The notes below the pieces were generated by a model that had not been told where the DNA came from, did no database searches, and saw only the letters and a list, made by a program, of their open reading frames with translations. Position numbers and translations under genes: made by a program. Shown one piece after another: positions 27,540-35,238 of a stretch of 64,000 bases of DNA. This stretch comes from Myxococcales bacterium (GTDB lineage Bacteria; Myxococcota; Myxococcia; Myxococcales; JAJYLH01). Numbering within the stretch: position 1 is the first letter of the stretch; every line of letters starts with the position of its first letter. The stretch is taken from contig JAJYLH010000009.1 in the NCBI GenBank assembly GCA_021787845.1, positions 55,198 through 119,197 of the forward strand, read 5' to 3'.

Positions 27540-27701
27540 GGAATAGAATAACATTGACAAGTCGTGCTGCCCTGGACCGCTCACCCTGAGCGCAGTCGAA
27601 GAGACGAGTGGTCCAGCGCGTTCCCGGACATCCTTCGACTGCGCTCGGGATGAGCGGAAACGAGAAGACGCCCGAACATGTTCGGGTCATTTGCCAGCAC
27701 A
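27540..27701. repeat. Direct repeat, left copy, with internal inverted repeat
   Basis: About 160 bp very similar to 28576-28744. Shared blocks include CTGGACCGCTCACCC, GAGCGCAGTCGAAGAG and CATCCTTCGACTGCG. The arms (GCTCACCCTGAGCGCAG... and ...CTGCGCTCGGGATGAGC) make a ~25-bp hairpin. This copy also holds the palindrome CCCGAACATGTTCGGG at 27671-27686. It ends right at the exonuclease stop codon. Confidence 0.8.
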
Positions 27702-28571
27702 TCAGAGGCGCAGCGGCACCCGCTCCTCGTCGTGAATCTGATCGGGCACGATCGACGAGGCGCGCGATACGACGTCGTCGACCGCCCGGGTCATGTCGAG
27801 CAGCACGTCGCCGCGCAGGAACGCTACCTGTGGGCGCCAGGTCGCGCCGGTGCGCTCGGCGAGGCGAGCGCAGGCCATTTGCGCGAGCGAGCGAAGTTGC
27901 ACGACGTCGTAGAGGTTGTACTCGAGCAGTCGCCGGAGCGCGCCGGAGTCGCGGCGCAGAGCAAAAGCGGTCCAGAGGCCAAGGGCATCGACACCGCTCA
28001 CGCCCTCCAGGTGCTCGGGCCGGCCAAGCCCCCAACGCTTCTCGATGGCCTTGAGCCCGCCACGCTCGTCGAGTTGATGCGTGATCGGGCACAGGTCGAG
28101 GTGAATCGGCGGCGGCCGCCATCCGGGGAACGTCCGCCGCAGCACCGGCACGTCGAACGACAGGCCATTGAAAGTGACGACCGTTTCCGGGAGCAGGTCG
28201 GAGAGGAACCGGCCGAGGTTGTGCCCGCGCACGTAGAGACGCACTCCGCGAGCGCTGTCGTACACCCCGATGACGGTCACACGCCCATCGGGAGCGGTCT
28301 CGATATCCAGGTACGCTGCCTGCCCCTCCAACGCCGGAATCAGCCGCCACCGCTCGCGCGCTGGAAGGCGCGCCCAGAGCTCGACGTACCGACGGGTCTC
28401 GACGAGCGAGCGCATCGGGGGCAACGCCTCCCGGATGCGCGCGTCCAGCGCCGCCGAGAGCACGACGCCGTTCGCCGGAAAATCCGCCCAGGTGCGAATG
28501 CCCAGGCGCCACAGCTCCCGCTGGCGTGCCGGCCCGATGCCGCGGACGAAAGAGAAGGTGCGTTGGATCAC
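27702..28571 (-). CDS. RNase H-like 3'-5' exonuclease (YprB-like)
   Basis: A 289-residue protein whose centre is an RNase H-like exonuclease: YLDIETAP (Exo I D/E pair), VVTFNGLSFDVPVL (Exo II Asp) and a late EYNLYDVVQL (Exo III Asp). The N-terminus (FSFVRGIGPARQRELWRLG) is a helix-hairpin-helix-like DNA-binding motif. It likely trims nucleic acid ends. The start is unclear: GTG 28571 follows TTG 28574, with no strong ribosome-binding site. Direct repeats abut both its own stop and that of the upstream mutT. Confidence 0.8.
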   Translation of the reverse strand: MIQRTFSFVRGIGPARQRELWRLGIRTWADFPANGVVLSAALDARIREALPPMRSLVETRRYVELWARLPARERWRLIPALEGQAAYLDIETAPDGRVTVIGVYDSARGVRLYVRGHNLGRFLSDLLPETVVTFNGLSFDVPVLRRTFPGWRPPPIHLDLCPITHQLDERGGLKAIEKRWGLGRPEHLEGVSGVDALGLWTAFALRRDSGALRRLLEYNLYDVVQLRSLAQMACARLAERTGATWRPQVAFLRGDVLLDMTRAVDDVVSRASSIVPDQIHDEERVPLRL

Positions 28572-28575
28572 CAAC

Positions 28576-28744
28576 GGGTCCCGAAGAGAACAACCTTGAC
28601 CAATCGTGGTGTCCTGGACCGCTCACCCGGAGCGCAGTCGAAGAGACAAGCGGCCCGGAACGTTCCCGCCCATCCTTCGACTGCGGTCAGGATGAGCGGG
28701 AAAGAGAAGCGTCCGAACCTGCTCAGGTGAATTGCTTCCAGCAT
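28576..28744. repeat. Direct repeat, right copy
   Basis: Second copy of the repeat at 27540-27701, same orientation, about 1,036 bp away. Similarity starts near ACCTTGACCAATCGTGG and ends at the mutT stop. The internal inverted arms match with one or two changes (GCTCACCCGGAGCGCAGTC and CATCCTTCGACTGCGGTC). The two copies bracket the exonuclease gene. Confidence 0.8.
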
Positions 28745-29146
28745 CTAACCATCCTCGCCCCGCGCCAGCTCCGCGATGAAGAGTCGGTCGGCGTCGAGAA
28801 AGTCGAACGCCGGCAGCTCGCCTCGCCGCACCCAGCGCAGCTCGGCCATCGACAGCGGGCGCGGCTCTCCTTCCAGGATATTCGCCCGATAGAACGCGAT
28901 TTCCACGTCGGTTTCCGCGTACGCATGGACCACGCGCTTGACGAGCGCGCCAGCGTCGCAGGTCACGCCCATCTCCTCGCGCAGCTCCCGCACCAGGGCC
29001 TCGGCTTCGGTCTCGCCATCTTCGACCTTGCCGCCGGGGAACTCCCACTGGCTCGGGCGGGTGCCCTTCGGATTGCGCAACGACACGAGCAGCTCGCCGT
29101 CGCGCTCGATCACCGCCGCCACGACGTGCAACCGGCGCCGGCTCAT
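28745..29146 (-). CDS. mutT: NUDIX hydrolase, MutT-like (8-oxo-dGTP diphosphatase)
   Basis: A 133-residue protein with the NUDIX box GGKVEDGETEAEALVRELREEMGV (split here: G-x5-E-x7-REL-x2-EE). FPGGK precedes it and the ending matches MutT homologues. MutT removes 8-oxo-dGTP and prevents transversions. The ATG overlaps the thrC stop (ATGA), so it is coupled to the upstream gene. Close relatives hydrolyse other nucleotides, so the substrate is likely but not certain. Confidence 0.85.
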   Translation of the reverse strand: MSRRRLHVVAAVIERDGELLVSLRNPKGTRPSQWEFPGGKVEDGETEAEALVRELREEMGVTCDAGALVKRVVHAYAETDVEIAFYRANILEGEPRPLSMAELRWVRRGELPAFDFLDADRLFIAELARGEDG

Positions 29147-30489
29147 CGCCTCTCCCGTTCCTTCAGCGCCCGACGAACCGCGGCCAGGCTCGCCTCGACC
29201 TCGACCGGCGCGTTCGCCCGCCGGCTGTCGGCTCCCGCGAGCGTGCCCTCGTGATAGCGCACCTTCGCTTCGGTGAACTTGAGCCCGTGGGCGGTCGCGA
29301 CGAGCACCACCCGGTCCTTCGACCCGATCCGCCCGGCGGCCGCCGCCTGTCGGACGCCCTCCAGCGCCGCTGCCGTCTGGGGGCAGAGGTACTGCCCCAA
29401 GCCGTCGGCGAGCGCCGCCGCGTCAGCGATGGCGTCTTCGGAGGCGGAGGTGACGATGCCGCCACAGCGTTCGAGCGCGCGAATCGCCCGGCCGTAGGAG
29501 ACGGGCGCGCCGATACGAATGGCGGTCGCCGCGGTGTCGCCGGCGACGACTGTCGGCCGCACGCGAAACCCGGCGCCGAAGCTGCGGAAGAACGGGTTCG
29601 CGCTCTCGACCTGGCCGACCAGGAGCTTCGTGTGCCGCGGCACGCCCGCGAGCTTCTCGACCAGCGCGAGTCCCATCCCGATGGCGCCGGTGTTGCCCAG
29701 GTTCCCTCCCGGCAGCGCGATCCAATCGGGCGCTTCCCACCCGAGCTGCTGGACGATTTCGACCGCGACGGTCTTCTGCCCTTCGAGCCGCCACGGGTTC
29801 ATCGAGTTCGCGAGATAGATCGCCGGGTCCTCGGAGAGCTGTTGCACGAGCCGCATGCAACCGTCGAAATCGGTCTGAAGCGCGAGCACCAGCGCCCCGT
29901 GCGCGAGCGGCTGCACGAGCTGCGCGGTCGACACCTTGCTCTTCGGGAGCAGCACGACGACCGGCAGCCCTGCTGCTGCCCCATAGGCCGCCAGCGCCGC
30001 CGAGGTGTCTCCGGTCGAGGCGCAGGCGACCGCGCGGACCGGCACGCCCGCTTTGCGCAGCCGCACCACCTGGGTGACGAGCACGCTCATCCCCAGGTCC
30101 TTGAACGACCCGGTGTGGGCGACGCCGCACTCTTTCACCCACAGCTCGCCGACGCCGATTTCGCGCGCGAGCCGGGGTACCGGGACGAGCGGCGAAAAGC
30201 CCTCGCCCAAGCTGACCGCCTCGCCGGCCGTCGCCTCGGGCAGCACCCACTCGCGCTTGCTCCAGACGCCGGACGCGTCCCATCCCATCCGGGTCGGACC
30301 GCGCCCGTCGAAGAGCTGCCGCCACTCGCCCGCCGCGATCTGCGCCAGCGGCCCGAGATCGCGCCTGACCTCCAGGAGCCCTGCGCAAGAGGGGCAGCGG
30401 TAGCGTACCTCGTTCGCGTCGATTCGGCCGGGACAGCCCGACTCGCAGGCGAGGAATGTCGAGCCGCGCGCGTCGGTGGGAGCGCTCAC
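29143..30489 (-). CDS. thrC: Threonine synthase
   Basis: ThrC converts O-phosphohomoserine to threonine with pyridoxal phosphate. The 448-residue protein has an N-terminal zinc-ribbon-like cysteine set (C15, C19, C32, C35), as in many thrC proteins, then PLP Lys130 in HTGSFKDLG, CASTGDTSAAL for phosphate binding and NPWRLEGQKT. The GTG start overlaps the aminotransferase stop (GTGA). The mutT ATG overlaps its own stop. It is part of a coupled three-gene operon. Confidence 0.93.
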   Translation of the reverse strand: MSAPTDARGSTFLACESGCPGRIDANEVRYRCPSCAGLLEVRRDLGPLAQIAAGEWRQLFDGRGPTRMGWDASGVWSKREWVLPEATAGEAVSLGEGFSPLVPVPRLAREIGVGELWVKECGVAHTGSFKDLGMSVLVTQVVRLRKAGVPVRAVACASTGDTSAALAAYGAAAGLPVVVLLPKSKVSTAQLVQPLAHGALVLALQTDFDGCMRLVQQLSEDPAIYLANSMNPWRLEGQKTVAVEIVQQLGWEAPDWIALPGGNLGNTGAIGMGLALVEKLAGVPRHTKLLVGQVESANPFFRSFGAGFRVRPTVVAGDTAATAIRIGAPVSYGRAIRALERCGGIVTSASEDAIADAAALADGLGQYLCPQTAAALEGVRQAAAAGRIGSKDRVVLVATAHGLKFTEAKVRYHEGTLAGADSRRANAPVEVEASLAAVRRALKERERR

Positions 30490-31658
30490 CCGCGCAGGAC
30501 CTTCGCGATGCGGGCGCACGCTTCCTGGATCCGCGGTTCGTCCTCGATCAGCGCGAAGCGGACGTGGTCGTTCCCTTCCGGACCGAAGCCGCCACCGGGG
30601 GAGACCGCGACGTGCGCCTCTTGGAGCAGCCGCGAGGCAAAGGCGAACGACCCCTCCGAGCGGAAGCGCTCCGGGAGAGGGGCCCAGAGGAACATCGTGC
30701 CCTTCGGCGGGTCGACGGGCCAACCGGCATCGGTCAAGCCCTTCGACAGCGGTAGCGCTCGGCGCCGGTACAGCTCCCGCATCTCCTTCGGGAACTCGTC
30801 GCCGTGGTCGAGGGCGAAGGTCGCCGCCGCCTGGACCGGCGCGAAATGGCCGTAATCCATGTAGGTCTTGACGTGCGCGAGGGCGCCGATGATGTCCCGA
30901 TTGCCGACGCCGAACCCGACCCGCCAGCCGGGCATGCTGTAGCTCTTGGACATCGAGAAGAACTCGACGCAGCGCTCCTTCGCGCCGGGCACCTGCAGAA
31001 TCGAGGGCGCGCGCCCGTCGCCGTCGAAGACCATGTCCGCGTAGGCGAGGTCCTGCACCACCGCCACGTCCTTCTTCTTCGCGAAGGCGACGAGCTCCCG
31101 GAAGAGGTCGAGGCTCGCGGTGGCCGAGGTCGGATTGTGCGGGAAGTTCGCCAGGATCACCCGCGGCCGCGGCTGGGTCGCCTCGAACGCGCGGACGATG
31201 TCGGTCAGGTGGTCGCGCCCGGGGCCGATGGGATAGACCGCGTTGGTCGCCCCGGCGAGAAGCGGGCCGTAGATGTGAATCGGGTACGAGGGGCTCGGCA
31301 CCAAGACCACGTCGCCGGGGCCGACCATCACCAGCATCAGGTGCGCGATGCCCTCCTTGGCGCCCAAGGTGACCACCGCTTCCGAGTCCGGGTCGAGCTC
31401 GACGTCGTACCGCCGCCGGTACCAGCGGCAGATCGCCTCCCGCAGCGGCCTCACCCCCTTCGAAATCGTGTAGCGGTGGTTGGCGCCGACGCGGGCCGCC
31501 TCCAAGAGCCGGTCGACGATGGGCGCAGGGGTCGCCGAGTCCGGGTTGCCGAGGCCGAAGTCGATGATCTCGGCGCCCGCGGCGAGGAGCGCGTTCTTCT
31601 CCGCCTCGACGGTGGCGAAGACGTAGGGGGGAACGACCGACAATCGCGCAAAACGCAT
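30486..31658 (-). CDS. Class I/II aminotransferase (AlaC-like)
   Basis: A 390-residue PLP enzyme with FGLGNPDSATP at the N-terminus, NFPHNPTSA, D203 and Y206 in the cofactor pocket, Lys238 in SMSKSYSMPGWR and Arg at the C-terminal FALIEDEPRI. The pattern best fits alanine or LL-diaminopimelate aminotransferase-type enzymes; AlaC-like is a moderate guess. AGGAG precedes the ATG by 6 nt. It leads the operon with thrC and mutT, consistent with aspartate-family amino acid metabolism. Confidence 0.9.
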   Translation of the reverse strand: MRFARLSVVPPYVFATVEAEKNALLAAGAEIIDFGLGNPDSATPAPIVDRLLEAARVGANHRYTISKGVRPLREAICRWYRRRYDVELDPDSEAVVTLGAKEGIAHLMLVMVGPGDVVLVPSPSYPIHIYGPLLAGATNAVYPIGPGRDHLTDIVRAFEATQPRPRVILANFPHNPTSATASLDLFRELVAFAKKKDVAVVQDLAYADMVFDGDGRAPSILQVPGAKERCVEFFSMSKSYSMPGWRVGFGVGNRDIIGALAHVKTYMDYGHFAPVQAAATFALDHGDEFPKEMRELYRRRALPLSKGLTDAGWPVDPPKGTMFLWAPLPERFRSEGSFAFASRLLQEAHVAVSPGGGFGPEGNDHVRFALIEDEPRIQEACARIAKVLRG

Positions 31659-31700
31659 CTCTTGCTCCTGCCTACCGGAAGGGCTTTCGGTGGGCTCTCC

Positions 31701-31716
31701 CCGCCCGGAAGGGCGG
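31701..31716. terminator. Possible hairpin between zinc-ribbon gene and aminotransferase
   Basis: CCGCCC, GGAA tetraloop, GGGCGG, a perfect 6-bp stem lying 8 nt after the stop of the upstream leftward gene. It has no run of T, so termination is uncertain. Confidence 0.35.
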
Positions 31717-31724
31717 CACGAAAA

Positions 31725-32318
31725 TCAGCTTGCCGTCACCGGCAGCGGTTCTCCACAGTCCGAGCACAGCGCCCCGGGCAGCACCCGCGCGCCGCAGGCC
31801 GCGCACATCACGGTCACCGCTTCGCCGTCCCCGCCGATCCCAGGCAGCACCCGGCTGCGCACTCGCCCGCAGTAGTCGCACACCCGTCCGGAGGACTGCC
31901 GGTAGCCACAATAGGGACAGACGGTGGGCGTGAGCGCTTCCGGCCCCACCGTCTTCTCGAACGGCTCCGTCGCCGGCTCCAGCCCGGGAACCGGCTGCCC
32001 CGGCGGGTCGCTCGAGTCCCGCTCGGCCGTCGGCTCCAGCCCGAGCACCCGTTCGACCCACACGTCCCCGATGGACTCCTCGCGACCCCTCTCGATGTCC
32101 AGCGGCGGTGCCGGTATGCCCTGGCGCTCGAGACCGTCCGGCTCCCACCGCGTGGGCTCCAGGTCCGGCAGCGGCTCGATGGGCGGGTCGCCCGCGCGGG
32201 CCAGCTCCTTCGGCACCTTCAACAGAAGCCCGCACCGGGCGCACGCGCTCTGGGGCGTCTGGATGAGCCCACAGACCTCGCAGGTCACGGTCCCCGAAAA
32301 CCCGGTCACGAGCGCCAC
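31725..32318 (-). CDS. Zinc-ribbon protein with three or four metal knuckles
   Basis: A 197-residue protein: an N-terminal CEVCG...CARCG pair (~13-31), a proline- and acid-rich linker, and at the C-terminus CPYCGY...CDYCG and CAACG...CSDCG. Each is a CxxC zinc half-site. It resembles zinc-ribbon adaptor proteins with no enzyme domain. It starts right after imuB (17 nt away) and could be part of its transcript, but no direct link to mutagenesis is known. Confidence 0.7.
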   Translation of the reverse strand: MALVTGFSGTVTCEVCGLIQTPQSACARCGLLLKVPKELARAGDPPIEPLPDLEPTRWEPDGLERQGIPAPPLDIERGREESIGDVWVERVLGLEPTAERDSSDPPGQPVPGLEPATEPFEKTVGPEALTPTVCPYCGYRQSSGRVCDYCGRVRSRVLPGIGGDGEAVTVMCAACGARVLPGALCSDCGEPLPVTAS

Positions 32319-32334
32319 GATAGCGTTTCAAAGC

Positions 32335-34122
32335 TCAATCGTACACGCCCTGCCACCACCACCGGCCCCGCGGGTCTTGGAACGCCCGCACCCGCGATCC
32401 GTCCGCGAGAAGCAGCGTCTGATAGTCCCGCACGAGCCCTCCTGCCCACCAGCCGGTCGCCAGCCGCTCCGGGGCGCTCGCCTCGACCACCCTTTGCCGC
32501 AGGCCGCGCCGGACGAGCGCCCGCACCACTCCGGCCTGGTCGCGCTCGACCTCCAGCGGCTCCGGGGCTTTCTCGCGCAAGGGTCGACCGAGCGCGAACA
32601 GGCTCTCGTCCGCCGCCGGCGTCTCGCGAGCCGGCGTCTCTTCCGGCACCGGCGGCAGCACCGGCGCCGGCGGCCGAAACGGCGCCCACCCCGTCGAGAG
32701 CTCCGGAAGGTGCTCCGGCAGCGCTCGCGGAGAGCCGACCTGGTCCTCGCCCAGCCGGCTCTTGAGCCGGGAAAGGACGCTCTCCAGCGCTTCGGTCACC
32801 CGCGGGCGCTCTCCCAGGCCGAACTGGTCGCGCCGCGCGGCGGTTTCGGTCACCGCCAGCGAGACGCTGACCGTCGGCGCTGCTGCTTGCCAATGAGACA
32901 GCCGCTCCCGGAGCAGCTCGACGACCAGCCTGGGTTCGGTCGTCGGCCGGGCGAGCGCGAAGACCAGATCCTCGCGCGGACGCGGAATCGGGGGAAGCGA
33001 AGCCTTCGGACGAGGAACCTTGGCGTCGTCGGGCGAGACGCCGGTCGCTTTCGGCCGGACGGAACGTCCGCGCTCCCTCGACTCGAGCGACAGCGTCAGC
33101 ACGAGCTTCGAGGCCGCGAGCCCTCGCCCGCAAAGCCGCGCGAACAGCCGCTCCACCAGCGGCCGCAGGGCGAAGACCAGCGCCGCTGCCTCCTCGACCG
33201 CCGGCTCGAAGTCGATGTCCTCCCGGAGCGCTGGCGCCGGCGCGTGCCCGACCAAAGGCCGGGGCCGCCCGCCCGCGGCGAGCCGGAGGATGCGCTCCGC
33301 GTCCTCTCCCAGCCGCTCCACCAGCGTCGAGGGCGGCAGCGCTCTCACCCCCCCCAACCGCTTCATCCCCAGGCTCTCGAAGAGCGCGAACGATTCCGGC
33401 TTCAGCGCCGGGACGACCGGCGCCGGCGTGGCCGGCCGCGCCCCCGCCGGCCGATGGAGTGCCGCCTCTTGCATCAGGTGCTGCACCACCGCCAGCGGCA
33501 CCTCCTGGACAGCGGAAGCCATCCTGCCTTGCTGCACCGATACCGCCTGCTCCTCCTGGGTCGCCGCGACCAGCCGCGCCGCTTCCGGCGTGTCCGCCAC
33601 CGCGATTCGGCCCCTCAGCCCGAAATCCTCCACGATCGCCAGCGCCGCGTCCGCCCAGGCGAGCTCCTGGCGCGCGTGCGCGTTAGCGCCCTCGCGCGGG
33701 GGCCGACGGCCGTTCTGCTCGGCTCGATCTTCGCCGGAGGAGATGGCGGGTGACATGCCAGGCGGCAGCGCTTCCACTGACACGAGAGCCGCCGCCGAGG
33801 CGTCCAGCAGGAGCGCTCCCGCTGGGGAAATCTCCACCGCCGGCGTGACCGCGAGGAGCGCCTCGGCCAGGGCGGCCAGCGTCTTCGCCTCCCGGTCGAA
33901 GTCGGCCCGCACCAGCTCGAGCCCGGGCACTCGCGCCTTGGCCGCGCTCGCGGTCTGCCCGGGCGCGGCCCCCCGGACGCGCGCCGCGCCGGTCACCGCC
34001 GTCAGCACCTCACGCCCAACGGCACCGGTGACGAGGCCCGCGACCGCTTCCGATGTCCATCCGCGATCGCGCCGGACGAGCTGGAGCCCGAGATCCTCGA
34101 GTTCGAGCGCCGCGACCCGCAT
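32335..34122 (-). CDS. imuB: ImuB-like Y-family polymerase homologue (catalytically dead)
   Basis: ImuB is a Y-family polymerase-like adaptor of SOS mutagenesis that lacks the catalytic acids. The 595-residue protein starts MRVAALELEDLGLQ, where active Y polymerases have a DxD motif; here no such pair is seen. The middle region carries helix-hairpin-helix (LGVRALPPSTLVERLGEDAE) and a C-terminal little-finger-like region. ImuB proteins bind the beta clamp, ImuA and DnaE2; no dnaE2 is in this window. The ATG is 2 nt from the imuA stop. Family call rests on context with ImuA. Confidence 0.7.
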   Translation of the reverse strand: MRVAALELEDLGLQLVRRDRGWTSEAVAGLVTGAVGREVLTAVTGAARVRGAAPGQTASAAKARVPGLELVRADFDREAKTLAALAEALLAVTPAVEISPAGALLLDASAAALVSVEALPPGMSPAISSGEDRAEQNGRRPPREGANAHARQELAWADAALAIVEDFGLRGRIAVADTPEAARLVAATQEEQAVSVQQGRMASAVQEVPLAVVQHLMQEAALHRPAGARPATPAPVVPALKPESFALFESLGMKRLGGVRALPPSTLVERLGEDAERILRLAAGGRPRPLVGHAPAPALREDIDFEPAVEEAAALVFALRPLVERLFARLCGRGLAASKLVLTLSLESRERGRSVRPKATGVSPDDAKVPRPKASLPPIPRPREDLVFALARPTTEPRLVVELLRERLSHWQAAAPTVSVSLAVTETAARRDQFGLGERPRVTEALESVLSRLKSRLGEDQVGSPRALPEHLPELSTGWAPFRPPAPVLPPVPEETPARETPAADESLFALGRPLREKAPEPLEVERDQAGVVRALVRRGLRQRVVEASAPERLATGWWAGGLVRDYQTLLLADGSRVRAFQDPRGRWWWQGVYD

Positions 34123-34124
34123 CT

Positions 34125-35015
34125 TCAAGGCATCCCGCGGAACAGGGCCTCGTCCCGGCCCCGACCGCCCGGCCGGGTGTGCAGCCGCCGCGCAAGCTGG
34201 AGGAGCGGGAGCGCTCCCGCTTGCAGCCCCGGCTGGCGCTCCGAAAGCCGCCGCATCGCCTCGGGGTCGGGGCGGAAGCCGTCGCGTGGCGGCCGGGGGA
34301 AATCCAGGCGCACCCGCGCCGACCCCTCGCCGCCGCGGGGGGAGCGTTCGAGCCACAGCCGCACCTGTCGCCGGGGGGGACCCGGCGGGGCGTGGCCGGG
34401 CGTGCCCTCCTCGATCGACGGCCGCCCGCGTTCGACGCTCGCCTCGAGCCGGAGCTTGACCGAGGCTGTCGCCGGCCGGTCGCGGGAGAGCAGCACCAAC
34501 GCCGTGCCGCCCGCCCGGACCGCGTCGGTCAGACGGTAAGCGGCACCGGTCTCGGCTGCCGTATCGGCGCCGTCGAGCGCGATCAGGGCGAAAGCTCCGC
34601 TGCGGGCGACCAGTTGCGCCGCCCAGACCGCCTCCGCCGGCGCCGGCCGCACCCACAACACCCGGGAGAGGTCGACCCCGAGCTCGGCCAGCGCCGGCGC
34701 CGAGAGGCTCTGCTCCCCGTCGACCCAGGCGCAGACGTCGCCGGCCGCCGTCGCGCGGGCCAACGCCCGAGCGACCAGGGTCGAGGCGCCCGCGCCGAGC
34801 GCGCCCGCCAGCGCGGTCACCTCGCCCTTCGGAAAGCCGCCTCCCAGGAGCGCGTCGACCTCCTCGAGCCCTGTCGGACAGCGTGAGCGTTGCTGCTCGC
34901 ACCGCCAATCGGCCTGCTTGGGGGCCAGTTCCTGGCGGAGCCGGTCGAGCTGCCGTCGCCGGTCGGCCGGGAGGGCGTCGAGCCGGGTCCGAGAGAAAGA
35001 GACGGCGAGGGACAT
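34125..35015 (-). CDS. imuA: ImuA-like RecA-fold protein
   Basis: A 296-residue RecA-like domain. The P-loop region is GALGAGASTL at ~71-80, where the usual lysine is replaced by alanine, so ATP binding is probably weak or lost, as in some ImuA proteins. WVDGEQSLSAPALAELGVDL and IALDGADTAAETG occupy Walker B-like positions. GGGAG precedes the ATG by 5 nt. It sits directly upstream of imuB. ImuA, ImuB and DnaE2 form the error-prone mutasome in other bacteria. Confidence 0.75.
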   Translation of the reverse strand: MSLAVSFSRTRLDALPADRRRQLDRLRQELAPKQADWRCEQQRSRCPTGLEEVDALLGGGFPKGEVTALAGALGAGASTLVARALARATAAGDVCAWVDGEQSLSAPALAELGVDLSRVLWVRPAPAEAVWAAQLVARSGAFALIALDGADTAAETGAAYRLTDAVRAGGTALVLLSRDRPATASVKLRLEASVERGRPSIEEGTPGHAPPGPPRRQVRLWLERSPRGGEGSARVRLDFPRPPRDGFRPDPEAMRRLSERQPGLQAGALPLLQLARRLHTRPGGRGRDEALFRGMP

Positions 35016-35160
35016 GCGGCACTCCCAGGACTCAAGGATACTAGACGCCTGTTCAGGTGGCCACCCTACGCCGGGGGTCGGACAGCCGCTGGAAGAGCGG
35101 GCAACCGCTCGGTTTCGTTGATGTTTTCAGGAACCGAGCGGGAACGAGGCGTCACGCTCC

Positions 35161-35203
35161 GATCGGACCGATCGGTCGGATCCGACTGATCGGTCCGATC
35201 CGC
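35161..35203. repeat. GATCGGACC tandem array, copy 2
   Basis: Units GATCGGACC, GATCGGTCG, GATCCGACT, GATCGGTCC and a partial GATCC. It lies 36 nt after the stop of the amidase at 35239 and about 145 nt before the imuA start, so it could affect imuA transcription. Confidence 0.85.
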
Positions 35204-35238
35204 GAACGGGCGAGGACGCCCGTGCTCACGAAGCGAGG

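Noticed and set aside
35016..35238. LexA (SOS) box upstream of imuA
   Set aside because: No convincing CTG-N10-CAG or GAAC-N4-GTTC site was found; only the GATCGGACC array.
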